A DNA stretch of 64,000 bases from Bedellia somnulentella (GCA_963576735.1 OY755178.1:8804001-8868000), one strand, 5' to 3'; counted from the first letter of the stretch, positions 20,201 to 30,587 are shown. The notes: generated by a model from the letters alone, not told the origin. Made by a program: numbers and translations.

Positions 20201-23200
20201 TTATCCCAGCATAACGTGGGTACTCTGAATACTGGTGTTAAAAACCGGTATTTCTGTCACACTTTCAAAGTATTGTATATATTTATGTCTTTCTAACGGA
20301 CGAGCTCACAATAGCATGCTAGACTCCCAGGTGACAAGAACAGCACATGAAGAAAATGACAGAAGTATTATTAGTGGGTACTCTCAACATCAGTCATAAA
20401 ATGCCTCATAAAGTTCACTAGTATGAGTACCTCTGCCACCCTTCGTCAAGTAACTTAGTAATAAACTCGGCGGATGCAGTGGCTGCAGCACGGTCAGATT
20501 TACCCTCACCTTGATGGCGCGCGCCAGGGCGGCCGCCTCCTTGGGCTCGAACCTTCTAAAGTAACTTACTGATAAACTAAGTACCTCTCCCACCCAGTGA
20601 CGGATTTACCATTAGGCCCGTGGCAAGATTAAGGGGCAGCGTCAATGTTGTCAAAACTATTTTATATACGGTAGATGCTGAAAAGGGGGTGGCTAATGGC
20701 TTGTGGCCTAGGGCAGCCGAGATTGTAAATTCACTCCTGCTCTCACCTTTGTTAAATACTTACTAATGAATTCAGCGGGGGCGGTTGCTGCAGCACGGTC
20801 AGTTCTGCCCTCCTGCTTAATGGTGCGCGCCAGGGCGGCCGCTTCCTTGGCCTCGACCCTTCTCAAGTAACTTACTGATGAAATAAGTACCTCTCCCACC
20901 CAGTGGCGGATTTGATTTGTGAGGCCCAGGCCTAGGGCGGCAAGATTTAGGAACAGCGCCAATGTTGTCAAAACTATTTTATATATCGTTGATGAGGGAC
21001 GGTTGATCGCTTGTGGCTTATGAAATACTTACTAATGAATTCAGCGGGTGCAGTGGCAGCAGCACGGTCAGTTCGGCCCTCCTGCTTGATGGCGCGCGCC
21101 AGAGCGGCCGCCTCCTTGGGCTCGTGCAGCACCACCAGCAGTTGCTGGGGACCTTGCTGGAGCTGGGAAGGTTGGCCTACTGCAACTACGGATGAAATGG
21201 TGATTAATAAACTGGTTGGATTGTAACAAGAATGGCTTATTTTATTCTATACATTAAAGAAAATACCTAACCTACGTGAGCGTCTATTAATCCCAAAAAG
21301 GAGTGGTCAGAGCTTCAGAAACTAGTAATATTATAAAAAAGGAAAGTTTAGTTTGTGTGTTTGTTTGTAATGAATACGCTCCGATAACACCGACCGTTTT
21401 GAAAACTTCTTTCACCGATGAAAAGTTAAAACCTTCAGAAGAAACATAGGCTATATAACATCACGCTTATTATCATATACTAGCTGTTCCCCGCGACTTC
21501 GTCCGCATCAATTTATGTTTTTAAATAAGATATAATGTATCTTAAAGTACTTCTGCGTAATGATATATTTTTTGTTTTCCTGTGGCAGAAGAACATACTG
21601 ATTTTGCCCGCAACCCGATCTTGACAACGCGACATGTAGTTGGCCGTTGGCCGTGTGAAAAACAATGTTAGCCGTAAATATTAAAAAAAACTACTACAAA
21701 ATGAAAGTGTATTGAGTAAGTATTAGGTAGGTAACACGATAAGATGTTGAAAGTATGTTTCGGATGTTTTATTATTAATACACTTTGATACATATGATAC
21801 ATCATACATACATGTACTCACGCCGTTAATTCCCATAGGGGTAGGCAGAGACTATTGATCGCCACTTCTTACGATCCTGGCAAACCTCTCTAGCTTCATC
21901 TACATCAATCAATCTTTTCATACATGCTCTTTTATTCTTCATACTTCGGACGCCTGCCTTTTTGAGCACACTCTTAATTTGGTCCAAGTGTGTAAAATCA
22001 TACTTCGCAAAAACCAATAATACACTAAATGCTGATTTCTACAGTTCCGTAAAGAGAAGAGATACCAAGAAAACCGTGAAAGTCAAGTTTAAGTATTTAT
22101 ACAAAAACAAAAAAGAAATCATACCGCGATATAGAATATATACAATACAGTCAGCGCCTTCTAGTGTAAATTCATGACCACAAAAAGAAATATATTTGCT
22201 TCAACGACTATACCTCCAAACATAGATATTACACAAATTTAAATGATGATTTGTTAATTAATATTATATTACTTACAACTATTCCTTAAAAAACTTAAAC
22301 ATAAGCTTCTCGCGCGGGTCACCTCGCTCTCGGGCCAGCGAGCGCAGCGTCTTGTCTTGCGCTTCATGCACGCGTGTCAATTTTGTTTGCGGAGTAATTT
22401 TAAAATTGTATTATCTTCTAAGATATTAATATAAATGAAGTCATGCGAAGGACAATTTTGTTCACAATTAAATATTCTGAATCAACAACACATTTATTTT
22501 GATAAGGATTAATATTAGGTCGATAAAAAAAATATGCAAATAATTGGCGATAATGCATTAATTTTGACCAAATTTGATTACCATAAAAATGGTTATAGTG
22601 AGTCAATCTTAAAAGCTAGACAAATACTGTCGTGGACATTTTTTTAGATCGTTTAAAGAGGAACAATTCTTCCATACACTTTTTTGGGTAACTTCAACCG
22701 TTTACGCAGCGTACTAAACGAAAGCCTGCAAATATGAATAATTTTCCCCGTTTTTTCAACATCTTTCGTTGATTTTTTGCTTCTATCAGTTGCAGCGTAA
22801 AGATATATAGCCTAAAGCCTTCCTCAATAAATGGACTATCCAACACAAAAAGAATTTTTCAATTTGATTGGTCAGTTCCTGAGATCCTAGCGTTCAAACA
22901 AACAAACTCTTCAGCTTTATAATATTAGTATAGATACCCCACTAAACTTCTAAAGGTGGCTGACAAATTTCAGTTTCAAAGTTTTAATAACCCCATTTTT
23001 GGGGTTTTTAGCCGTGGGTATATGTATGTATCTTTATCGTATGTATGTTTTCTTATCAGTAACCAACAAAATTAATTGGAGTACTTTAAGTCTCTTTGGG
23101 AATTAATTACTGAAATCAAACTACTTATCTACCAGAAAAATAAATATGTACCTTGCTGATGCATCATAGTCGCCATAATGTCATGATGTAGTTCCTCCCG

Positions 23201-24359
23201 ATAGTCCCTCTTGTCCATCCTCTGCTCCACTTTGAGGGTAGGCTGCACCTCGGTGGCTTGCACGTATGTTTGTCCGCCGTATGTAATGTTTCCTAGGTTC
23301 ACCGACGAACTTGATGATATCGTTTGGTATTTCACGCCGGTGTTTACTGTGGAATAAATTAAAATAATAAATTTAAATATAATAATAATAATCTTTATTT
23401 CAAAATATATATTTTTTCTAACTAAAGTCATAACAACCCCTCATTCACCACCTCGCGATGTCTTCAAATAATCGCGTTTAAAATCTAGCTACTTTAACGC
23501 TTTATATTCCCTAAATAGGTAAATAGCTGCCTATACTCAGAATTATTTAGAAATTCCTTAGCCACTTTTGGAAAGTTGAGTGGGGAAGAGATGGTAAAAT
23601 AAAGATTGTTGGTGATAGGTCTCCTACCGCATCGCCCAAAAATCCCTTAAAAGCCCCAATACCGTTAGACGCCTCTTACGTACATCCACCGGAAGAAATG
23701 GGGTAGTGCTATTCTAAGCCGATACTACTCTGCAATAGCATAGTAGAACACATATAATAATAAGAAAACGAGGATAGCAAGGGATACATTGCTTCTATCC
23801 GCTATTATAGCTTAGGTACACAAAACACTTACATTTGCAACGCCCCAGTGCGGTCCTGAGTTTCCCGACACACAAACACGTGAAGCACAGGTCACAGGGC
23901 CAGAAGCAAACCAACATCCAAAAAAGAAAGGACTCATCCCGGTCAAATTTACACCATTAACTCATTTTTAAGAAATCATCGTATTCGTGTCGGTAAATTT
24001 TGAAATAAGGGTAGCCATGTCTTTATAGGGTTGATTATTACGCTATCTTACTTGAAAATTATAGTGCAATATCATAACATCTTTTACTAACCAGTGTGCA
24101 AAGGTGCAATCCCTGCCAGGGTCACGGTCCCAGGCGGCGCCGAACTGACCACCACCACACTCTCAGCTTGTCTAAACTTCATCCCATCCATGCCTTGCCC
24201 AACCGGGGTCACGAATTGAACCCCGCTGGACCCCCCCTGGTACCGGGTTTCTTGCAGCACAGTGCCACTGCCTTCATACCCAAACTTTGCGGCAAACTGG
24301 TGAATGTTAGGGATGGCCGTCGCCGTTGGTATGTGACCCGTGAATGACGTGAAATTCAT
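17125..24359 (-). CDS. Gene B: four-finger C2H2 zinc-finger protein, complete
   Basis: Eight coding exons join on the minus strand: 24359-24092, 23346-23152, 21179-21033, 20033-19834, 18825-18663, 18167-18071, 17823-17630 and 17270-17125. They total 1410 nt, giving 469 residues plus TGA, with all junctions GT-AG and in phase. The N-terminal half is rich in Q, S, T and P with no finger. A run of lysines (SKKKKKKKPAKEKKERPKPG) comes next and would suit nuclear import. Four fingers close the protein: YCCPECHMAY..., CDICNTALKRKDHL..., CSVCLKAFKRKEQL... and CNECGKGFYRKDHL. Family knowledge predicts a DNA-binding nuclear protein. It is a close paralogue of gene C (same YCCPECHMAY entry, NPERP linker and intron positions) but lacks C's final exon. 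The ATG at 24359 was chosen because a splice acceptor and an in-frame TAA lie just upstream. Confidence 0.87.
17630..17823 (-). CDS. Gene B exon: fingers 2 and 3, first half of finger 4
   Basis: Acceptor CATCTCAG, donor GTACTT. Encodes FVCDICNTALKRKDHL, the linker NPERPH, CSVCLKAFKRKEQL, the linker HSGEKRH, then CNECGKG. It ends in phase 1, between the Cys pair and the helix of the last finger. Confidence 0.88.
18071..18167 (-). CDS. Gene B exon: finger 1
   Basis: Acceptor TTTTTTTTGCAG, donor GTACGG. Encodes DGSTLYCCPECHMAYPERGL then EQHLLGHTMERK, a C2H2 finger without the usual aromatic core position. Phase 1 in, phase 2 out. Confidence 0.83.
18663..18825 (-). CDS. Gene B exon: lysine-rich segment
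   Basis: Acceptor AATATTCAG, donor GTAACT. A Val/Thr/Asn-rich start is followed by SKKKKKKKPAKEKKERPKPG, probably a nuclear localisation signal. Gene C has a matching exon part (KKKKKYKKKPPKPAKPKPG). Confidence 0.82.
19534..19808 (-). mobile_element. Fold-back tRNA-cored SINE (family S3), copy A, full length with TSD
   Basis: Flanked by TCACATATAATAT at 19521-19533 and 19809-19821. On the minus strand it reads: arm CTAATAAATAAATAATAAAT with GGAAAGAAAAATTTCGACAC, a spacer, a tRNA-like core (19618-19689), the inverted arm GTGTCGAAATTTTTCTTTCC, then tail AGTAATAATCCCCACATGAG. The core is thus flanked by inverted arms instead of sitting at the 5' end. The right duplication ends only 12 bases from the donor of a gene B exon. 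Confidence 0.85.
19834..20033 (-). CDS. Gene B exon: leucine/proline-rich segment
   Basis: Acceptor ATATATCCAG, donor GTGAGT. Encodes IGDVTDTSTWQTLGGGVADY then LSALPLPLHHLLKYSSPGDK and a P/Q-rich end. No known domain recognised. It aligns loosely with the VEYLNKLPPQ/VSLQQFLKLNP part of gene C. Confidence 0.78.
20430..21032 (-). repeat. Two tandem duplicate copies of a gene B exon with flanking intron
   Basis: Below the used exon (21033-21179) lie two more copies of its 3' part. One, at about 20750-20860, encodes EAKEAAALARTIKQEGRTDR and keeps the same GTAAGT donor. The other, at about 20440-20550, encodes EPKEAAALARAIK but then loses the frame and has CTAAGT in place of the donor. Each unit is about 290 bp and also carries intron sequence including a CAGTGGCGGATTT-type transposon end. 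Confidence 0.8.
21033..21179 (-). CDS. Gene B exon: Gln-rich and Ala-rich helix segment
   Basis: Acceptor GTAGTTGCAG (a second in-frame AG lies 6 bases upstream) and donor GTAAGT. Encodes a Q-rich start, then LVVLHEPKEAAALARAIKQE and GRTDRAAATAPAEFI. It is probably helical; no known domain. This is the intact member of a tandem exon triplet. Confidence 0.78.
21795..22010 (-). mobile_element. RTE-like LINE 3' fragment
   Basis: The minus strand encodes THLDQIKSVLKKAGVRSMKN, a MKRLIDVDEAREVCQD-like block, then KKWRSIVSAYPYGN and a stop, then the tail CGGCGTGAGTACATGTATG. Same family as 14680-14925. Confidence 0.8.
22275..22400 (-). other. GC-rich coding-like patch inside a Helitron
   Basis: In an otherwise AT-rich element, about 120 bases are GC-rich and open in one minus-strand frame, encoding VHEAQDKTLRSLARERGDPR then EKLMFKFFKE and a stop. 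A donor-like AGTT|GTAAGT follows. I do not recognise the protein. It could be a captured gene fragment or a decayed exon copy. Confidence 0.4.
22935..23030 (+). repeat. SINE S1 3' fragment
   Basis: Ends TTTTTAGCCGTGGGTATATG then TATGTAT, preceded by a diverged AAAGGTGGCTGACAAATTTC. Only the 3' third of S1 is left. Confidence 0.6.
23152..23346 (-). CDS. Gene B exon 2
   Basis: Acceptor TTCCACAG, donor GTACAT. Encodes a serine-rich and Gln/Met/His-rich stretch (GVKYQTISSSSSVNLGNITY, DIMATMMHQQ) without known domains. Phase 1 in and out. Confidence 0.8.
23533..23733 (-). repeat. SINE S1 copy, tail-truncated
   Basis: The middle and head of S1 are clear (TGGGGAAGAGATGGTAAAAT to GCCGATACTACTCTGC), but the hairpin tail is missing. 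Confidence 0.75.
24092..24359 (-). CDS. Gene B first coding exon
   Basis: ATG at 24359 opens MNFTSFTGHIPTATAIPNIH and continues with G/Q/V-rich sequence to IAPLHT; the donor is GTTAGT. The acceptor for this exon is CATCAACAG, 15 bases before the ATG. The 15-base leader CAATAAAGCAACAGA contains an in-frame TAA, which fixes this ATG as the start. Confidence 0.82.
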
Positions 24360-24997
24360 TCTGTTGCTTTATTGCTGTTGATGGAATAAATATTTTTTAG
24401 GATCATTTTGATAGAGGTATTTAGTTGTGCAATGGTTTCAAATTTGTGACTATTCAAACAAAACTTTTTCTTTAAAAGAGACTACAATATCTCATAGCGT
24501 GAACTTTTAACTTCTAAAGTATTTCGAACGAATATATTTCATGATTGAATTCATTTACCATCACAAAATAATATATTTTAAATCACAAAACGCACACGAC
24601 TTTTACAAAGTCGATCGCTAAAAGCGACCTCAGCCTTTGGATGTAATGATGAATAAATTTAAGGCATGGTAAGTAGACTATCAAAAAGTATTGAAGAACA
24701 TAATAATGCACAGCCATGAGTCATTTTCAATAATTACCCTCCACAATAATATACATTTAAAAAAAACACAATATTCTAAACGGACAGTTGCGTTTAATTT
24801 TAGCAGCCTGCTTTAATAAAGCATCAAAAATATGTGAAACAGTTTTTTTTACTGCACGATTACTTAGTTCCTTTACTGTACTTTACTTCCTCCGGCCGGA
24901 CCGAGAAGCTAGTAACCTATTCTCTCTTCTCGGACGTCATCACGACGTCATCAATTATACGTGTCACACATGACACACAGCCCATATAATGTCCTCA

Positions 24998-25135
24998 CTG
25001 AGTATATACTCACGGTTATAAATCTCAGAAATGGGTAACCAGAGCTTCGGAATTAAAATTTCTCAGGTACTTTTGGAAGTTAAGTGGGGAAAGTATTGTA
25101 AATAAAGGTAGTAGCTGGTGATGGGTCTAACAACT
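24998..25135 (-). repeat. SINE S1 3' fragment
   Basis: Has AGTATATACTCACGGTTATA and the S1 3' half up to GATGGGTCTA, then diverges. It lies in the 5' intron of gene B. Confidence 0.6.
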
Positions 25136-26659
25136 ACCGTAATAGAAGTCTAACTAGAGCCAGATGAATCCAAATATTTAAAAACGCAAGGCTATGGCAA
25201 CGCTACAACTTAAAGCAAAACAAAAGCAGAGACATGGATAAAAAAATAAGAAGAAAGTATTTCCAAACGCAGACACCGAAAAAAGTTCAGCTCAAACGCG
25301 CTGCATCGTAATGTTTCGCACTTAGTGAACTCTTTCTTTATAACTGATTTACGTATTGTGAAAAATTAAAATAGTTAAAGAAATAAACAAGTCGAATTTA
25401 TTTTACAAATTTGCAACTGTGATGTATTATATTTAAAAAGATGACGTTAAATTAAGGTTGCTGTTTATGTTTTAAATTCCTCAAAACAATGGCCCAGTGC
25501 AAGTCGTCTCGCCCGTCAAGGGTTTCGTAGTAGCAAGTATCTCAAAAAATTCTTAGTGGTTATTGTTTTCTACAACATACATTTTATTTATATTATTCGT
25601 GTATTTTTCACTGTCTTGTTTCAAAGTTAGACATTCCACTTTGGGAGTTCTAACTTTTTCGTGAAATCTGTATATTTTTTCTAAAGACACAGTACATATA
25701 ATAATTATATAGTATATGGAAACAGCCAACGTGGAAACAAAAGAAGAAAAAACTTCGAAGCGGTTATAGTTACAATCTACCTAAAATATTCAACTATGTA
25801 AACTCATTCGTTTCGGAAATAAATTATTGCTGTGACATATGAACTTTAAAGATAGGCAGGACAAATATGACGACACTATAAGTGTTTCGTTTAAGCTATT
25901 TGGCTTCAAAACCCCAAAAAAACGAAGAAGTGTTGTGTAACTTCCTTTTAGATTTCAATTTTACTATAAACAGTAAAACAAATGAATTGTATAAATGTAC
26001 AAATGTAACAAAATATTTCATTATTTTGTTTCAAAAGAAAAGCGAATAAGTTTTTTAAAATGTGGAGTGGGCAAACAATTATAAGCTAAATATTTTAAAT
26101 TTCCGCCTAGAACAAAACGCAATATTAATTATACTAAGTACTATCTTGTTTCATCGCAAATGCATTCATTGGGTATCCAATATTTTTTCATATCAAATTG
26201 CCAATCAGTATATTTTTTCAATAAACTTCTTTATACAATCGTAGCTTCTAAAATACTATGCCCCCATTTAAGCAATGGTTCCATAAATATAAATGTACAA
26301 GTACACATAGCGTTACGCAACAATTTGACGCTAACATGGCCTCACTGCAATATCCCCGTCATAAAAATAGGACGAATCGATGGTGCAGTGAGCCCAGCTG
26401 ATAACATAGGAAAGTCTACATGAGGCTGTGTTATGTTAACCGCAATAACCCCGTAGCTCCGTGATGGGATCGCGTGTCGACCACGAATCAAGTGGCAAGG
26501 GTGCGGTCCCTACCCCAACCATCACTCCTCACCCCAGCTTTCACTTATTGCGCTTTATTTTTATCAGGCGACGTTCTCACACCATCGACACTTCACTACG
26601 CGATTACTCGCTTTAGACACATGCTTTTGATATGAAAGTAACTGACTTTGATTTCTTAC
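25136..26659. other. Rest of gene B leader intron
   Basis: AT-rich with no supported exon. About 26430-26620 is more GC-rich (GTAGCTCCGTGATGGGATCG) and could hold regulatory sequence or an old repeat; I could not decide. Confidence 0.4.
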
Positions 26660-26890
26660 CTCGTCCACGGGTTTTTCGGGGGTTTTCATCGGGTTTTAAT
26701 AGTTGGTCTGCGAAGAAATATGATCAGTGTGGTGCGCAGGGGATGTGCGCGTCGATGGCGCATGCGCGGGGTGTTGCGGCGGGAATGGGCAGTGGGGCGC
26801 CGGGTGGCGCGGCGCTCGCACGGCGCGGACTTGTTGCAGACCAAACACCGCTCAAGGTCAATGCTTGCTCCTGCACTACTTCCCATCATG
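26660..26890 (-). promoter_or_regulatory. Gene B 5' leader exon and CpG-rich promoter region
   Basis: The minus strand has a consensus donor GACGAG|GTAAGA ending an exon at 26660. The 200 bases before it are unusually GC- and CpG-rich for this window (26725-26830). Splicing to the acceptor at 24375 puts the gene B ATG in exon 2. The leader holds a short upstream frame, ATG at 26689 (MKTPEKPVDE), that runs into a TAA 9 bases before the main ATG and in the same frame. The transcription start is inferred, not seen. Confidence 0.5.
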
Positions 26891-27349
26891 TTTACTACCC
26901 TTTCCCCCAGACAAAGTCATAAAGTATCAACAATATGCTTCCGTGAAGATTCTTGTAAAAGGGAAATATGTGTTTAGGATATTATGAAGTATTTTTGCCT
27001 TGCCCTATAACTATAACGCAGTGCATAACATATATGTGCGTATCATAGAATATAAGTTTTTAAAAATAAAAGGGTAATAGAGAGCGTTCCTTAAGGTTCC
27101 CACTTTTAGACTTACTTTTCGGAACCCAATCACTTCTAGAATATTACAAAAAACGCAATACAAAAACCCTTCAAAGTTCCATACAATATCTCAGTTCCAA
27201 TCTTTTATGTCTCACCGAAATGTAGTTTCTTATATGCTTATGAATGAAGACTTTATCACAGTAATTATTTTACATCATTTTTAAACGTTCCTGCTAAAAC
27301 GCAAGAGCATGTAGAAGCCCATGAATCAGGTTAACCGGCACTACACGGC

Positions 27350-28060
27350 ATACATATACTCACGCCATTATTTCCCAATGGGGTAGGCAGAGACACTCTA
27401 TCGCCATTTTGTACGATCCTGGCACACCTCTCTAGCTCCGTTTACATCCATAAATCTTTTCGTACATGCTCTTTATTATACATGCTAATATAATAATGTT
27501 GTTTTAATGCTCATCAATTGTTAAAACTGTAAACAACCATCAAAAATATTTTTACCGTAACTGCCACGCCATTACAAAGTTACGTCGTTAGTTCAATTGC
27601 GACGTGTCAGAAACGCATCCTCTGAACGGCCGAACTATGGACTATTCATTGCTCCACTTACCGCATTACCCTTTTTAACTCTTCTTTCAATATATTTTTC
27701 ACATTTCCCATCCCTAGTAAACAAACCCAGATATACAATGTCTTTCACTTGTTCTACTTTATTTCTTACCATCAATTTCAATCGCACATTCTATCACATT
27801 TACCTCTCTTTCTAAAAACTATGGTTTTGGTTGGTTTTATCCGCATTCACTCTCACTCATTACCTTTCTTTCAAATGACGCACATGCAATATTCATCATC
27901 TCCTTCAACTCTTCCACCGACGATGCAAGTAGCACTTGATTGGCATTTAATAATGATGAATTCACAGAAAATCCAGTTACTTCAAATAATTTTTCATGCA
28001 CCTCTCTACCCACACACATTCTTCATACTAAAGCGGGTCTCTCTCCAGCCCAGTTATCGC
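27350..28060 (-). pseudogene. RTE-like LINE remains: reverse transcriptase and 3' end
   Basis: On the minus strand, 27837-28019 encodes NANQVLLASSVEELKEMMNI, which matches the active-site region of RTE-type reverse transcriptases (normally with ADD, here degraded). Lower coordinates hold broken pieces resembling VYLGSLFTRDGK and ERRVKKGNAV. The 3' end at 27355-27475 has the family tail with TACCCCATTGGGAAATAATG. Multiple frameshifts; not functional. Confidence 0.65.
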
Positions 28061-28061
28061 C

Positions 28062-28087
28062 CCGGCGGCGGCGGCGGCGGCGGCGCG
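28062..28087 (+). repeat. CGG-type trinucleotide run
   Basis: Seven uninterrupted CGG units and then a CGCGGCG end. It sits at the edge of the LINE remnant. Confidence 0.85.
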
Positions 28088-28330
28088 GCGTGATGAGTGG
28101 CGAGCCGCATCGCTGCCACCGTCTTGACCTATCCGACTTAGCTTAGGTACACTCCTTTTCACCGCCAGGGCGGCCTTCAGCCGCCCGGCAAACAAAGTAA
28201 TGGTGACGCCGCACAGGCCGCAGGGCCAGCAGCACCGAACCGGTGGGGTTTTAGTCGGTAAGAGTCCGACATACCCCCGTCGCTCTCTCGAGCGACGGGG
28301 GATCCTATGAGGATTTCCCCACCGGTAAAC
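28088..28330. repeat. GC-rich retroelement 3'UTR-like fragment with a 12-bp hairpin
   Basis: GC-rich block unlike its surroundings. It contains a perfect hairpin: CCCCCGTCGCTC at 28274-28285, loop TCTC, then GAGCGACGGGGG at 28290-28301. It is followed by GATCCTATGAGGATTTCCCC. The texture is that of lepidopteran non-LTR 3'UTRs; the exact family is not identified. Confidence 0.5.
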
Positions 28331-28467
28331 AAAAAAAAATAAAAAATCTCACCGTCTTTATTTCGTGGGGACCAAATGTGTTTCAGTGCAAAAATTATAA
28401 ATTGTATTTTAATAATGATTTGCCGCTCTTTTTATTTTTCTTCATCAATTTGTAGGGCAACAAGTAC

Positions 28468-28600
28468 ATACTTACATATTCTCACGCTATTATTTCCGAA
28501 TGGGATAGGCGGAGACTATTTATCGCCACATGGTACGATCCTGGATAAACTCTCTAGTTCGTTTACATCCATATTTTTTTCATACATACTCTTTTATTAC
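28468..28600 (-). mobile_element. RTE-like LINE 3' fragment
   Basis: Has TTACATATTCTCACGCTATT, then a degraded version of the conserved C-terminal coding end (CGCCACATGGTACGATCCTG). Confidence 0.6.
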
Positions 28601-28798
28601 ATAGAAAATCTAGTTTTCTTTAATTCATTATCATACATTAGTACTTCCTCTAATTTATTATGCATTCCTCAATACACATTAGTCGTAGCAAATACTCTTT
28701 TATTACATAGAAAATCTAGTTTTCTTTAATTCATTATCATACATTAGTACTTCCTCTAATTTATTATGCATTCCTCAATACACATTAGTCGTAGCAAA
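28587..28798. repeat. Perfect tandem duplication, 106-bp unit
   Basis: 28587-28692 and 28693-28798 are identical as far as I can compare by eye, each starting TACTCTTTTATTACATAGAA and ending GTAGCAAA. It lies within LINE-derived sequence. Confidence 0.9.
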
Positions 28799-28978
28799 GC
28801 GGGACTCTCCAGCCCACTTTTCGCACCGTGAGAAACCATGGCGTGTTGAGTGGCGAGCTACATCACTGCTTTGGCAACAAGTTTCGTTATGACAATTAGT
28901 AATTAACTTTCTCACAGAGGTGTTGAAAATGGTAAAAGACAGATGTAAGCAAATCGTCATTACAGCCCTTGGATTTGA

Positions 28979-29116
28979 CTATTCGACGACGAATTGAGTA
29001 TTCCAGCTGAAAACAACTTAAGTATCGTTCTGTCGCATTGAAATCTTAACAACTGAATGAGACAAAACGTTACTTAAGTCGTTCTCAGCTTGAATACTCA
29101 ATTCAAAAATCGAGCG
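28979..29116. mobile_element. Palindromic MITE copy 2, one end decayed
   Basis: Same family as 5273-5410. The right end (GAATACTCAATTCAAAAATC then GAGCG) and following TTA are clear. The first 13 or so bases on the left no longer match. Orientation is the same as copy 1. Confidence 0.8.
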
Positions 29117-29207
29117 TTAGTCTTATAACGCTTAACTTTGCTATTTGCGTGCAAAAGGTATCATAAATCTACTATTATACATTGAGTTCTATCTTCTTTA
29201 CCTTATA

Positions 29208-30492
29208 CGAGGGGCATGCCAAAAGAAATTAGATACTCAAAAATTTTAAAAAAAACTTTATTACAAGTATCGATCTATTCAAAGTATTCACCCTGAGCAC
29301 GTTTTCACTTTTCCATACGTCTGAACCAATTGGAAAACACCTGTGACCACTCTTCTTTAGATACCTCAGAAATCTAGAAATTATAGGCTAACGGCGCATC
29401 TTCTTCCCCTCTTCTCTTCCTCTTCACAAACCTCTTCCTCTTTAGTTTTTCTTTGAATTTGGAAACAAGTCAAAATCACAAGGCGCTAGGTCAGGGGAAT
29501 TTGGCGGGTGAGGGAGAATTGACACATTTTTCGAGTTGAAAAAGTCTAGTGTTCTGGCAGACGTGTGCGGCGCCGCATTGTCGTGGTGCCAGAGAAGGTG
29601 CCGGATTCCTGACTTCGGTCGCTTGTCACACCAAGCTGATATTACTGTTGGAGCCCAAACTGTCACATACCATTCGGAGTTCACCGTTCTTTCATTCTCT
29701 AGTACAACAGTAGCAATATGGCTCGTTTTGCAGAAAAACGAGGCGAACCTTTTGTTTCTGTGTGCTTCGTGCACGGCGACATTTTGTTGGAGTTGGCTCG
29801 TCTTCAAAGCATCATACAGTCGACTGTCACTTTGATTCGGGATCGTATTTATAAGCCATGTTTCGTCACCAGTCAGTATTATCAATTATCATATACGTTT
29901 TTTTATCGCCTCCGTTGAATTTATCTATCATGAATAGGCACCAATCCACACCGATCGGTAAGTTTGTGCGGCACCCATCTCGAACAACGTTTACGGAGAG
30001 AAAGGTGGTCATTAATTATGGTTTGTATTGCTGCTGATCCAATGCCTTGTTCTCGCTTTAGCTCTACATATGTAATTCGTCGGTTTTCGCGAATAAGTTT
30101 TTCGACTGCACGAACGTTTTCTTGCGTGACCGCGGTTGGCGGCCGTCCTGTCTTCGCTTCATCTTCGAAACATCCCCGACCTCTTTTAAATTTAGCAAAC
30201 CAATTGAATACTGTTTCTCGGGATCAAACAGACGCATTCATGAGGCTTTAAACCTTTTTTAAAGTCATAATAAATCATAGCGCGAAAATCACGTCGACTG
30301 AGCGCCATTGTTGCAAGTAAATTCCCGCCAGATTCTCTGGAAAATGATGCTCATTCAAATAAAAAATAAATAAAAGAAGTGTGTTCTATATTCAAATATG
30401 TCAATAAAAAACAGGCCTATAAGATGGTGTATAGCTTGCCAGTGTCAATTAAATGAGAAAATAGTATCTAACTTCTTTTGGCATGCCCCTCG
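29208..30492 (-). mobile_element. Mariner element, full length (1285 bp), inactive
   Basis: Inverted ends of about 30 bp start CGAGGGGCATGCCAAAAGAA at both termini with one mismatch further in. TA flanks each end (29206-29207, 30493-30494), as expected for Tc1/mariner. It encloses one transposase reading region on the minus strand. Confidence 0.92.
29275..30308 (-). pseudogene. Mariner transposase, frameshifted
   Basis: From ATG at 30308 (MALSRRDFRAMIYYDFKKGL) to a TAG at 29275 is 1034 nt, close to the roughly 345 codons of mariner transposases. The catalytic motifs of the DD34D family are visible: TGDETW, HHDNAAPHTS and SPDLAPCDFDLFP, so all three acidic residues remain. Frameshifts and internal stops separate the N-terminal part, the catalytic part (29442-29885) and the C-terminal end. 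The enzyme would be inactive. Confidence 0.85.
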
Positions 30493-30587
30493 TAACCGTA
30501 TCGTAAGTAAGTATTGGGTGTGTTAGAAACGAGTGAAAAAAACTGAACAAAGAAAAAGCTTAGTTAATCCAATTCATCTCATGGGCG

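Larger units (their letters stand above)
21480..22934 (-). mobile_element. Non-autonomous Helitron, composite
   Basis: The minus strand starts TCTATACTAATATTATAAAG at 22934 and ends in CTAG at 21480, just after a GC-rich TTCCCCGCGACTTCG-type sequence read on the plus strand. These are Helitron-type ends. It lies in a gene B intron and contains an RTE-like LINE tail (21795-22010) and a GC-rich coding-like patch (22275-22400). Confidence 0.72.

Noticed and set aside
24096..24347. 83-codon plus-strand frame opposite gene B first exon
   Set aside because: Antisense shadow. The minus-strand exon has a splice acceptor, ATG and an in-phase donor.
26632..26977. Overlapping 86-109 codon frames on both strands near 26.7-26.9 kb
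   Set aside because: Several frames are open at once because the region is GC-rich. It fits a leader/promoter of gene B better than a protein.
29536..30251. Plus-strand frames of 66-99 codons inside the mariner
   Set aside because: Antisense to the transposase, with no domain of their own.
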